Program-made: the position numbers and the translations under genes
The notes under the pieces: generated by a model
Seen by the model: the letters and a program-made list of their open reading frames with translations, nothing else
What the model was told of the DNA's origin: nothing
Database searches by the model: none
NCBI GenBank assembly: GCA_020635035.1
Contig: JACKAO010000001.1
Coordinates: 1 to 64,000 of the forward strand
Source of the DNA: Calditrichia bacterium
GTDB taxonomy: Bacteria > Calditrichota > Calditrichia > Calditrichales > J004
DNA length: 64,000 bases
Direction: 5' to 3'
In this document: positions 26,302 through 34,853 of the stretch, in pieces
How positions within the stretch are numbered: the first letter of the stretch is position 1
How the letters are laid out: every line of letters starts with the position of its first letter

Positions 26302-27123
26302 ATGACAGAATTTAAAGACCTGGATTCAGATTATTCGGTAGCAGCAGAATACATTGAATATTTTAAGGAAAATGGTTACATCAAGTTAAAAGATGTGTTA
26401 TCACCGGAAACATTAGATTATTACCGTGAAGTAATCTCAGAACAGGTTAAATTACTAAATACACAACATTTGCCGCTTGAAGAGCGCGACTTATACCACC
26501 GCGCCTTTCTCCAGGTATCAAATATATGGCGTAAAAATGACATAGTTAAACGTTTTGCCTTCAGCCGGAGACTGGCAAAAATCGCCGCGGATTTATTAGA
26601 AGTGAGCGGAGTGCGCATGTACCATGATCAGGCTCTGTATAAAGAACCCGGAGGAGGTTTTACACCATGGCATGCTGATCAGCAGTACTGGCCTTTAGCA
26701 TCAGAAAAATCTGTTACTGTTTGGATTCCACTCCAGAAGACACCTTTGGAAATGGGTCCGTTGTCGTTTGCAATGGGATCTCATAAGAAGGGTTTTGCGA
26801 GAGATTTGCCTATCGGTGAAGAAAGTGAAACAAAAATCGCAGAAATAGTAAAACGCGAAAATATGAGCCATCTCGCGTCATCATTTGATCTAGGCGAAGT
26901 AAGTTATCATTACGGCTGGACCCTGCACAGAGCCGGACCAAACAGCACAGATAAGGCAAGAGCAGTTATGACGGTAATCTATATGGATGAAGATATGAAA
27001 TTAGCCGAACCGGCCAATGAAAATCAAAAAGTTGACAGAGATGTGTTTTGTCCCGGAGTAAAAGTTGGAGAAGTAATAAAAACGGACATGAATCCATTAC
27101 TTTTCAGCTATCGGAATAGTTGA
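26302..27123 (+). CDS. Phytanoyl-CoA dioxygenase (PhyH)-family Fe(II)/2-oxoglutarate oxygenase
   Basis: A 273-residue protein with the iron-binding triad visible: H124 and D126 in TPWHADQQYW and the distal H209 in GWTLHRAGPN. R220 is placed to bind 2-oxoglutarate. The N-terminal EYIEYFKENGYIKLKDVLSPETLDYYR is typical of the family start. It would hydroxylate an unknown small molecule using oxygen and 2-oxoglutarate, in the cytoplasm. An AAGGAG site precedes the ATG. The divergent AraC regulator suggests inducible expression. A strong terminator follows. Confidence 0.93.
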   Translation: MTEFKDLDSDYSVAAEYIEYFKENGYIKLKDVLSPETLDYYREVISEQVKLLNTQHLPLEERDLYHRAFLQVSNIWRKNDIVKRFAFSRRLAKIAADLLEVSGVRMYHDQALYKEPGGGFTPWHADQQYWPLASEKSVTVWIPLQKTPLEMGPLSFAMGSHKKGFARDLPIGEESETKIAEIVKRENMSHLASSFDLGEVSYHYGWTLHRAGPNSTDKARAVMTVIYMDEDMKLAEPANENQKVDRDVFCPGVKVGEVIKTDMNPLLFSYRNS

Positions 27124-27131
27124 TATTTTTG

Positions 27132-27170
27132 AACGAATCCATCTAAAAAGGTGGATTCGTTTATTTTTTT
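27132..27170 (+). terminator. Strong rho-independent terminator after the PhyH gene
   Basis: AACGAATCCA (27132-27141) pairs perfectly with TGGATTCGTT (27152-27161) around a 10-nt loop, followed by a long T-rich tract. It sits 8 bp beyond the stop codon. Confidence 0.9.
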
Positions 27171-27248
27171 ATTTTTTATCTCCCATCCTTTATTTCTTTA
27201 TTATTTTGTTAAAATTGTTGGTTAACATAAAATAATTTCAGAAAAAAT

Positions 27249-28424
27249 ATGCAAAAAATAGCAGATATACCCGTTTGGGGAAATCCAATTGACCAAAGTG
27301 CTTTAGTGCAAATCCAACGTTGTGCAAAAAACGCAGATCGTACAGCTTTAATGGCAGATCATCATAAAGGGTATGCCGTTCCGATTGGAGGCGTTGTGGC
27401 GTATAAAGATTATATCAGCCCTTCAGGTGTAGGTTATGATATTGGATGCGGTAATAAAGCTGTCCGCACCGATTTTCCCGCCGAAGAATTACGCAGAAAC
27501 ATTAAAACAATAATGGATGATATCTGGAAACGTTTGTCTTTTGGCGTTGGGCGCAGGAATAAAACCAGGGTGGAACACGAACTTTTTAGTGATTCTTCCT
27601 GGGATATTTATGCAGTTAGATCCCTCAAGGATCTGGCACGCGCTCAGTTAGGAACAATTGGATCCGGGAACCATTATGTTGATTTATTTCTGGATGAAAA
27701 GAACCGGGTCTGGATTGGTGTGCATTTTGGCTCACGCGGCTTGGGACATAAAACAGCAAGCTGGTTTTTAAAAGCAGGTGGAGCAAAAGATGGGATGGAC
27801 GTTGATCCTTTACTTTTACAAGTTAAATCTGATCTGGGACAGCAATATTTGAAATGCATGCATCTCGCAGGCCGGTATGCTTATGCCGGACGTAATTGGG
27901 TTTGTAAAGAAGTGGCTGATATTATGGGGACACAGATTCTGGAAGAAGTTCACAACCATCATAATTTTGCATGGAAGGAAAAACATGGCAAGGATGAACT
28001 GTGGGTTGTTCGTAAGGGCGCTACTCCTGCATTTCCCGGACAAAAAGGGTTTGTTGGAGGCTCAATGGGTGATATTTCTGTGATTCTGGAAGGAATAGAA
28101 TCAATTGAATCTAAAACAGCATTATATTCAACTGTTCATGGGGCAGGGCGTGTAATGAGTCGTACCGCTGCCGCAGGAAAAAGACGGTGGAAAAAAGGCA
28201 AAAAAGAATCAAACGGATTAATTTCACGCGAAATGATGCTTGATTGGGTCAAACTAAAAGGTGTTGAATTAAGGGGTGCCGGTACAGATGAGTCCCCGCA
28301 TTGTTATAAAAGACTACCGGATGTTTTAGATGAACATAAAAATACTATTAGGATTCTGCATCAATTAAGACCTGTCGGAGTGGCTATGGCAGGAGCAGAA
28401 GAGTATGATCCATATAAAGATTAA
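27249..28424 (+). CDS. rtcB: RtcB-family RNA ligase
   Basis: A 391-residue protein, near the length of the short bacterial RtcB forms. Key residues are in place: D37 in MADHHKGY, C67 in GVGYDIGCGN, H142 in GTIGSGNHY, H159 in HFGSRGLGH, H238 in NHHNF and the guanylylated H297 in TVHGAGRVMSR. RtcB joins RNA 3'-phosphate or 2',3'-cyclic phosphate ends to 5'-OH using GTP and Mn2+, in RNA repair or tRNA splicing. No archease or RtcA gene is adjacent, nor a sigma-54-type RtcR. The stop overlaps the convergent hybrid kinase gene by 4 bp. Confidence 0.93.
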   Translation: MQKIADIPVWGNPIDQSALVQIQRCAKNADRTALMADHHKGYAVPIGGVVAYKDYISPSGVGYDIGCGNKAVRTDFPAEELRRNIKTIMDDIWKRLSFGVGRRNKTRVEHELFSDSSWDIYAVRSLKDLARAQLGTIGSGNHYVDLFLDEKNRVWIGVHFGSRGLGHKTASWFLKAGGAKDGMDVDPLLLQVKSDLGQQYLKCMHLAGRYAYAGRNWVCKEVADIMGTQILEEVHNHHNFAWKEKHGKDELWVVRKGATPAFPGQKGFVGGSMGDISVILEGIESIESKTALYSTVHGAGRVMSRTAAAGKRRWKKGKKESNGLISREMMLDWVKLKGVELRGAGTDESPHCYKRLPDVLDEHKNTIRILHQLRPVGVAMAGAEEYDPYKD

Positions 28425-31400
28425 GGTGTTGGAGTTCGGACTGTTTGACTATTCAAATTTCTTCTTATCGCACCTAATAGATTCTCAATTTTGACGGGTT
28501 TTGATAAATAATCATCCATCCCATTTGCCAGGCAGGATTCTTTATCTCCCTTTATCGCATTTGCCGTAAGAGCAATTATTCTGGATTGATTTTGACTGTT
28601 TTTTTGGTATTCTCTTATTTTTTCTGTTGCCTGGTAACCATCCATCACAGGCATCTGGATATCCATAAAAATTACATCGTAAAACTTTGTACTTATTAAG
28701 TCCAATGCTTCCTGGCCATTATTAGCGATTTCTGAGTAAATATTGTTTTTGTCTAGAAGCCGCTTTATAAATTTCTGATTTATCGGATTGTCTTCAACAA
28801 TCAATATTTTAATTGACGTAAAATCAGTATACGTGTATTGTTCTTCTTTGATATCTTTTACAACTTCAGCACCATTGTTATCAATTTTGACAGGAATCTC
28901 AATCCAGAAGGTACTTCCTTGATTCGATTTGCTTTTTAATCCAATCTTTCCTCCCAGCAACTCAGTGATTAGTTTACTGATTGTTAAACCAAGCCCCGTG
29001 CCACCAAATTCACGTGTGGTGGATGAATCCGCTTGAGAAAAACTTTCAAAAATATGTTTTTGTTTCTCTTCCGGGATACCTATTCCGGTATCACTAACTT
29101 CAAATTTTAAAACTGCAATCTGCTGATCTGGTAAATATGGTGTCTTCTCGACTCTATTTACGGTTAACATGATGTTACCATTTTTTGTGAATTTTATGGC
29201 ATTACTTCCAAAATTTAACAGAATTTGCCTGATACGGTGTGGGTCACCTATAAAATGGTCTGGTAAAGATTTGTCTATTGCATGGGTTAGTACCAGTCCT
29301 TTTCTGTCTGCATTGCCTTTTACAATTTTGATAACATTTTCAATAAGCCTGCTTAGTTGAAAAGGGACATTTTCGATTTCCATTCGACCGGCATCAATTT
29401 TTGAGAAATCAAGAATGTCGTTTATTGTGGTTAATAGCGATTCAGCACTCAGTGTAATTGTCTCTACATATTCTCTTTGTTCTGTTTGAAGTTCAGTCTG
29501 AGATAATAACTGATTCATTCCAAGAATGCCATTTAAAGGAGTCCGTATTTCATGACTCATATTCGCCAGAAAAACTGATTTAGAATGCGCAGCCTGTTCT
29601 GCTTCGGCCTTAGCCTGAACAAGATTATTGTTCGTAATAACTAATTCAGATGTCCGTTCATTTACAAGCCGGTTAAGTCCCATCGAACGCCAGCGCACAA
29701 TGGCAAAAATGAGTAAAATGATTACACCTATATACATGAAAAATGCCCAAACTGTAGCATACCATGGTGTCAATATTTTGAATGGAAAAAGGGTTTCTTC
29801 AACTAAAATATGATCTACTGTTCTTCCTCTTACATGAAAAACATAATTTCCCCATGGAAGGTTTGTGTATTCTTTAACGGTTTTATCTGTCCACTCTGAC
29901 CATTCGTCTTCAAAACCCTCCAGATAATACTGATATTGGTTTTTATTAATCTGATTATAGGCAGGAATTGTATATTTAAATGACAGCATGTTATCAGAAT
30001 AATTAATCGGGTGATAAATATAATCAGCATTTTCACTTTTGGTCTTTGAGTCTACTGACTTTCTTGTCCCTCTGTGATTGCCGGTATAAAAGATATTTTT
30101 ATTAAGCTTAATCTGTCTGAACTGTGTTTTTAAATTTGATTTAAAACTATTTAGATATTGGGGATCGTAATGGATAATTCCGTCACTCCCACCAAATAAA
30201 ACATGTCCATCTTTTTCGATATGAATAATATCAGTCACAAAATCATCAATCCGTGCAAAGGTTGAATCGTCCTTTATAAAAGTGCCATCTGATGTTTTTC
30301 TGAAATAAAGTGTTTTATAATGTGTGGATGCAAAATAATTTCCGCTGAAATCAGGATACAATTGATTAATTTGTAAATCTTTTAATGTTTTACCTAATGA
30401 TGAGATAGTATCCTGAAAAAATGATGCTGACGGTTGATCAAATTTATATATCCCATTTAAAGTCAAAATACTAATTTCATTTTTTTCCTTATGTAAATAA
30501 TTAAAATAGGTATCTGGTAAGCCATTGTTTTTATCATATCTTTTTATCGCATATTTTGAAAAACCCTGGTTAATTGATATACGATAAATACCTTTACTGT
30601 AAGAATCTATCCAGATAACAGAATCACCGAGCGATTTAACAGAATAGTTGCCTTCATGACCAACAAAACAAGAAAAATCTTTTTTGAATCCACGCTCTGA
30701 TATCCTGCCGGATATCAAAGAATCCGAACTTGTTAGAAAAACTCGATCCGGTGTTTTATCAGATATACTGATTGAACCTAATTCAAAACATTTATAAATC
30801 AAGGATATATCGTTTTCTCTGACATGGAATAAGCCTTGTTCAGCGGCAAAAATAAGCTCATTATTAACAACTTCAATATCCCAAACCCATGTTTTGACCT
30901 GATCAAATTGTTTAATGCCATATCTTTTAGTAAGATTTTGATTGAAATAATCATTGTGCTTAAGAGATTTGTTAATCCTGTAAAACCTTCCTAATGTACT
31001 TATATATAAATTGTTATTATAATCAACGATATCTGTTACTCCACCACGCAAGCCGATATTTGTAAAAAGGGTAGTGTAGGGTGTGAAAAACTCAAAACGT
31101 TTAATCCCTTCATTCGTACCAATCCACAACCCATTTTGAGAGTCACAGTAGAGGGAAAGTGCAGATTGTGAAAGAAGATTTGATTCCAGATCAATCAGGT
31201 AAATTAATTTACCCTGAGAATTAATGATTACAACGCCTAATGGATCCAGTATAAAAGCATAGAGTCCATTCGGCATGGCGATCGCATCAGACATATAGAA
31301 ATTTTCAAACAGACTGTCAATTTCAGTCGTAAACGATTCCAGTTGATCATTGTGAAGAATATTTATTCTCCCAACACGATCTGCTATAAGGAAGTCATCA

Positions 31401-32059
31401 CCTCTATAAGGAAGGATAAAAGCTATATATCTGTTTTTCAAAGGTTCTAATGAATTAATCTTTTCAATCACATTTTTATTAACAGAGAAAAAACCATCGT
31501 TTGATATTTCAATTATGAGTTTATTTTTAAATATTCCTGCATAGTATATTTCTTTACCTGAGTACACACATTGCGTTTTTTTGCCATCATAAAAATAAAT
31601 ATTATTTTGATCTGTATAAAAATAGACATCTTCACCGATACAAAAGATATCTAAAACCTGTCCAATTGGAAGTTGCAACGAATCTGTCAGGGAGAAAAAG
31701 CCTATAAAACCGTTTTCAACAGTTTTAAGAACTCCAAAATTATTATAGGCTCCTGCATATATATGCCCACAAGTATCAGCAGCTACCACATAAATATCTG
31801 AGCCATCAGGACCATTTATAAGCCGCCATTCAGCACCGCCAAATTCTAGTATTCCAAAACTGTTCCCAAAATACATAACTCCGCGATTGTCCTGAGCAAT
31901 TGACCATATCTGAGAACCTGCTTTGTAATCTACAGATTTAAATGTTTGATTAAATGGAATACCGCGTCGGGCAGAAGAAATTTCTTCTGAATGAAGACTT
32001 TGAAATACTATAATAAGAAGCCAAAACTTTTTTAATATAGAAAGCAGTAAAAAACGCAC
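28421..32059 (-). CDS. Hybrid sensor histidine kinase with propeller sensor and receiver domain
   Basis: A 1212-residue protein. I chose GTG at 32059 because it directly opens a signal-like helix (RFLLLSILKKFWLLIIVF), whereas the long upstream extension would run into the divergent MarR gene. The order is signal peptide, periplasmic Reg_prop propeller repeats (about 35-640), Y_Y_Y domain (about 665-735), one membrane helix (about 740-765), HisKA with H836 in NMSHEIRTPLNGILG, HATPase (ILLNFGSNAIKF, DTGIGIP, GTGLGLTIS) and a C-terminal receiver with D1133 in FMDIQMPVMDG. No separate DNA-binding domain or adjacent regulator is present, so output needs a distant partner. Confidence 0.9.
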   Translation of the reverse strand: MRFLLLSILKKFWLLIIVFQSLHSEEISSARRGIPFNQTFKSVDYKAGSQIWSIAQDNRGVMYFGNSFGILEFGGAEWRLINGPDGSDIYVVAADTCGHIYAGAYNNFGVLKTVENGFIGFFSLTDSLQLPIGQVLDIFCIGEDVYFYTDQNNIYFYDGKKTQCVYSGKEIYYAGIFKNKLIIEISNDGFFSVNKNVIEKINSLEPLKNRYIAFILPYRGDDFLIADRVGRINILHNDQLESFTTEIDSLFENFYMSDAIAMPNGLYAFILDPLGVVIINSQGKLIYLIDLESNLLSQSALSLYCDSQNGLWIGTNEGIKRFEFFTPYTTLFTNIGLRGGVTDIVDYNNNLYISTLGRFYRINKSLKHNDYFNQNLTKRYGIKQFDQVKTWVWDIEVVNNELIFAAEQGLFHVRENDISLIYKCFELGSISISDKTPDRVFLTSSDSLISGRISERGFKKDFSCFVGHEGNYSVKSLGDSVIWIDSYSKGIYRISINQGFSKYAIKRYDKNNGLPDTYFNYLHKEKNEISILTLNGIYKFDQPSASFFQDTISSLGKTLKDLQINQLYPDFSGNYFASTHYKTLYFRKTSDGTFIKDDSTFARIDDFVTDIIHIEKDGHVLFGGSDGIIHYDPQYLNSFKSNLKTQFRQIKLNKNIFYTGNHRGTRKSVDSKTKSENADYIYHPINYSDNMLSFKYTIPAYNQINKNQYQYYLEGFEDEWSEWTDKTVKEYTNLPWGNYVFHVRGRTVDHILVEETLFPFKILTPWYATVWAFFMYIGVIILLIFAIVRWRSMGLNRLVNERTSELVITNNNLVQAKAEAEQAAHSKSVFLANMSHEIRTPLNGILGMNQLLSQTELQTEQREYVETITLSAESLLTTINDILDFSKIDAGRMEIENVPFQLSRLIENVIKIVKGNADRKGLVLTHAIDKSLPDHFIGDPHRIRQILLNFGSNAIKFTKNGNIMLTVNRVEKTPYLPDQQIAVLKFEVSDTGIGIPEEKQKHIFESFSQADSSTTREFGGTGLGLTISKLITELLGGKIGLKSKSNQGSTFWIEIPVKIDNNGAEVVKDIKEEQYTYTDFTSIKILIVEDNPINQKFIKRLLDKNNIYSEIANNGQEALDLISTKFYDVIFMDIQMPVMDGYQATEKIREYQKNSQNQSRIIALTANAIKGDKESCLANGMDDYLSKPVKIENLLGAIRRNLNSQTVRTPTP

Positions 32060-32167
32060 AATCCCTGTCCTGAAAGATAATGCATATAAATCGGAATTAA
32101 GAAATAAATCTTTATTTATATGAAATGGATGGCAAATAGTAAAAATTTTAAAGTGCAATAAAATTGC

Positions 32168-32196
32168 TTGTACATACAAATATAATTGTGTATACT
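32168..32196 (+). promoter_or_regulatory. MarR promoter with overlapping operator
   Basis: TTGTAC (32168-32173), a 17-bp spacer and TATACT (32191-32196) form a good sigma-70-like promoter. The 12-mer TTGTACATACAA (32168-32179) covers its -35 box, and the reverse complement of this 12-mer recurs at 32657-32668. Since the MarR ATG is only 5 nt after the -10, the transcript may be leaderless. Confidence 0.6.
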
Positions 32197-32201
32197 TATG
32201 C

Positions 32202-32636
32202 ATGTCATGTGAAACTGAAAAGAACAAATATTGTGGATGCTTATACTATTCTGCTAATGCGTTAGCAAGAGTAATGTCCAGGATGGCAGAAGAAGAATTC
32301 AGTATAACAACGTTGGCGCCTTCTTATGCCTTTCTGTTAATGATTATTAACGACAAGCCTTCGATTCAGCCAAAAGAGATAAGCACAAAAATGATGCTTT
32401 CACCTTCAACAGTAACGCGTTTAATAGAAAAGATGGAAACACGCGGTTTTGTGGAACGGAAGGTGATTGGTAAAAATACAGAAGTATATCCCACGCAGAA
32501 AAGTCTCGAATTAAATATTAAAATTAAGCAGGCTTGGGTAAATTTATTTAGCCGGTATGTATTACTTCTTGGGGAGAAAGAGAGTCAGGATCTAACGTCA
32601 GCTATTTATAATGCGACTCTAAAACTTCAGGAATAA
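32202..32636 (+). CDS. MarR-family transcriptional regulator
   Basis: A 144-residue winged-helix protein. The DNA-binding region (about 55-100) reads IQPKEISTKMMLSPSTVTRLIEKMETRGFVERKVIGKNTEVYPT, split here across the recognition helix and wing. Three cysteines near the N-terminus (C3, C11, C13; MSCETEKNKYCGC) are unusual and could be redox- or metal-sensitive. It lies upstream of an F420-reductase-like gene, and the same 12-bp operator appears before both genes in opposite orientation, so it probably represses itself and that gene. Confidence 0.9.
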   Translation: MSCETEKNKYCGCLYYSANALARVMSRMAEEEFSITTLAPSYAFLLMIINDKPSIQPKEISTKMMLSPSTVTRLIEKMETRGFVERKVIGKNTEVYPTQKSLELNIKIKQAWVNLFSRYVLLLGEKESQDLTSAIYNATLKLQE

Positions 32637-32648
32637 AATTTTTTTTTA

Positions 32649-32668
32649 TATAATAATTGTATGTACAA
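32649..32668 (+). promoter_or_regulatory. Second MarR operator, before the F420-reductase-like gene
   Basis: TTGTATGTACAA (32657-32668) is the exact reverse complement of the 12-mer at 32168-32179. It directly follows a TATAAT-like -10 (32649-32654), so bound repressor would cover the transcription start. It lies 25 bp before the ATG at 32694. Confidence 0.55.
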
Positions 32669-32693
32669 ACAATAAAAATAAGGAGAAAGAAAG

Positions 32694-33332
32694 ATGAAAA
32701 TTGGAATCATAGGATCTGGTATTGTGGGCAAAACATTGGCAGCCGGGTTTATAAAACATGGCCATGAAGTTATGGCTGCTTCAAGGTCCCCGCAGAAAAT
32801 TAATGACTGGAAAAATGAAATCAGTGACAAGCTGAAAATCGGGAATTTTTCCGAAGCAGCCGCCTTTGCTGACCTGATTGTGCTGGCCACAAAAGGTTCT
32901 GCAGCTTCAGATGCCCTTAAGCTGGCCGGTGAGGAACATCTTGCAGGGAAAACAGTCATGGATGCTACAAATCCTATTGCTGATGCAGCTCCGGTGAATG
33001 GCGTTTTAAAATTCTTTACGGATATGAATTATTCATTAATGGAAAAACTGCAGGAAGAATTTCCTAAAGCACATTTTGTCAAAGTCTTTAATAGTGTGGG
33101 TGCTGCAAGAATGGTTAATCCTGAATTTGAATTGAAACCGACAATGTTTATTTGCGGTAATAGTGATCAATCAAAACAGACAGTGACAGAAGTTCTGGAT
33201 AAATTCGGTTGGGAAACTGAAGATATGGGAAGTGTTGAAGCTGCCCGGGCAATTGAGCCTTTGTGCATATTATGGTGTATCCCCGGATTTACCCAGAATC
33301 GCTGGACACATGCCTTTAAAATGCTCAAATAA
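32694..33332 (+). CDS. NADPH-dependent F420 reductase-like NAD(P)-binding protein
   Basis: A 212-residue Rossmann-fold protein of the F420_oxidored (PF03807) type. It opens KIGIIGSGIVGKTLAAGFIKHGHEVMAASRSP, with a GxGxxG site and a serine/arginine pair after the second strand that favours NADPH. Later landmarks are DLIVLATKG, VMDATNPI, HFVKVFNSVGAARM and GWETEDMGSVEAARAIEPL. The second substrate is unknown; F420 itself is not implied, since the family is broad in bacteria. AAGGAG precedes the ATG. It is under a probable MarR operator and is the likely effector gene of that regulator. Confidence 0.88.
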   Translation: MKIGIIGSGIVGKTLAAGFIKHGHEVMAASRSPQKINDWKNEISDKLKIGNFSEAAAFADLIVLATKGSAASDALKLAGEEHLAGKTVMDATNPIADAAPVNGVLKFFTDMNYSLMEKLQEEFPKAHFVKVFNSVGAARMVNPEFELKPTMFICGNSDQSKQTVTEVLDKFGWETEDMGSVEAARAIEPLCILWCIPGFTQNRWTHAFKMLK

Positions 33333-33416
33333 TCAGTTTACATGGGCGTAGACATTTAAACGGGTTGATAATTCACTGGTGATGTTACGGAAGGCTAAAC
33401 ATGGAAATATAATTTT

Positions 33417-34718
33417 TTAATAATTGTTTTTGTAAACAATGCCGTTCTTCATAACGAAAGACACATCTTTCAGGGCAGATATATCTTTGAGCGGATTTGA
33501 TTTTACTGCAATAATATCAGCATATTTTCCTGGTTCAATACTGCCAATTCTGTCTTCTAAGCGCATCAGCTCTGCCGCAACAATGGTGGCTGATTTAATT
33601 GCCTGCATTGGAGACATGCCATAGCCGACCATAACTTCAAACTCATCCGCGTTGGCGGCATGAGTATAAGCACCAGCATCCGTACCGAATGCAATTTTTA
33701 CTCCTAAGTCCATTGCTTTCTGTAATGCATGCTGATGTGATGATAATATTTTTTTTCGTAATGGTTCGTTTCGCCGGGCTTCTGATTCCGGTATGTAAAC
33801 TTTTATGGTGGGGATCCAATAAGTTCCGCGTTTTGCCATTTCCTGTAATTGGTCATCGCTTAGGAAAAAACCATGTTCAATTGAACGTACTCCCCCGAGA
33901 ATAGCATTAGCGGCCCCATCTCCACCATAGGCATGGGCGGCTACAGGAACATCCCAGCGTTTTGCTTCTTCCACAATCATTTTAACTTCTTCAAGGCTCA
34001 TTTGTGTCAATGGCTCAAAGGTTTTGGGATTTATATGTCGGGTAGTTCCGGTTGTGTAAATTTTAATCCAATTCGCTCCGTGTTTGATTTGATAGCGCAC
34101 CTGCTTCAGTTTTTCTTCCGGGGTATCTGCAATAGCCGCTTCCTGTGGTACATCTATTCCGGGTGCTAAACCTTTTATGTTCATGTGACCACCGGTTATT
34201 GAAATTGCCAGGGTTGATACCTGTAAACGCGGGCCAATCATTAAGCCTTGATCAATAGCATCGCGTATTGCAACGTCAGCAAAACCGGCACCTTCAGAAT
34301 CCATATCACGCAGAGTTGTAAAGCCGGCTTCCAGGGTTTTTCTGGCAAAATATGCACCTTCAAGAGTTCTGAATGGTATTGATTTATAAAGTATGGCAGG
34401 CTTTTCATCTTCAGGATTCAGACAAATGTGAGTATGAGCATCAATCAAACCAGGAAGAACTGTACAGCTGCTTAAGTCGATTAATGTTGCACTCTCAGGT
34501 ATATCGATTTCATCTTTAATCGCGGTGATTATATTGTCTTTTATAAGAATATACTTATTTAGTTTTGCAGCATCGGATACTCCGTCAATTAGAGTTCCGC
34601 ATTTAATAATTGTGATATTATCTTCATCATTTGCATTAGTATTTGCATTAGAAAAAGAAGAAAATGCCAAAACTATTAAAACAAATAATGAACGTAAATG
34701 TTTTAGACCAGCATACAT
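33417..34718 (-). CDS. Secreted amidohydrolase-superfamily enzyme (imidazolonepropionase/prolidase-like)
   Basis: A 433-residue protein with an N-terminal signal peptide (about 1-25, ending FSNA). The metal-dependent hydrolase core keeps LPGLIDAHTHICL (HxH), a probable bridging Lys in NWIKIYTTGT, VAAHAYG and SIEHGFF histidines, and FGTDAG as the catalytic Asp. GSIEPGKYADIIAV closes the composite beta-sandwich. These features fit the exported subfamily often annotated as Xaa-Pro dipeptidase or imidazolonepropionase-like. Substrate is unknown; a periplasmic dipeptide or cyclic amide is likely. It is convergent with the F420-reductase-like gene. Confidence 0.9.
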   Translation of the reverse strand: MYAGLKHLRSLFVLIVLAFSSFSNANTNANDEDNITIIKCGTLIDGVSDAAKLNKYILIKDNIITAIKDEIDIPESATLIDLSSCTVLPGLIDAHTHICLNPEDEKPAILYKSIPFRTLEGAYFARKTLEAGFTTLRDMDSEGAGFADVAIRDAIDQGLMIGPRLQVSTLAISITGGHMNIKGLAPGIDVPQEAAIADTPEEKLKQVRYQIKHGANWIKIYTTGTTRHINPKTFEPLTQMSLEEVKMIVEEAKRWDVPVAAHAYGGDGAANAILGGVRSIEHGFFLSDDQLQEMAKRGTYWIPTIKVYIPESEARRNEPLRKKILSSHQHALQKAMDLGVKIAFGTDAGAYTHAANADEFEVMVGYGMSPMQAIKSATIVAAELMRLEDRIGSIEPGKYADIIAVKSNPLKDISALKDVSFVMKNGIVYKNNY

Positions 34719-34812
34719 GGATGTTTTCCTAAATATTAGTGGACATAATTTGTAGATCAGAGATTAGAAAAATATAAATTAAAATTCAATTTTTGAATCA
34801 GGGCAACAGATG

Positions 34813-34841
34813 AAAAAAAGGTCCGGATAGTTTCCGGACCT
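34813..34841 (-). terminator. Strong terminator after the VPS10-like gene
   Basis: AGGTCCGGA (34819-34827) and TCCGGACCT (34833-34841) form a perfect 9-bp GC-rich stem with a 5-nt loop. Seven A residues at 34813-34819 become the U-tract on the minus strand. It lies 12 bp beyond the stop of the gene ending at 34854. Confidence 0.92.
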
Positions 34842-34853
34842 TTGTGGAAGGTT

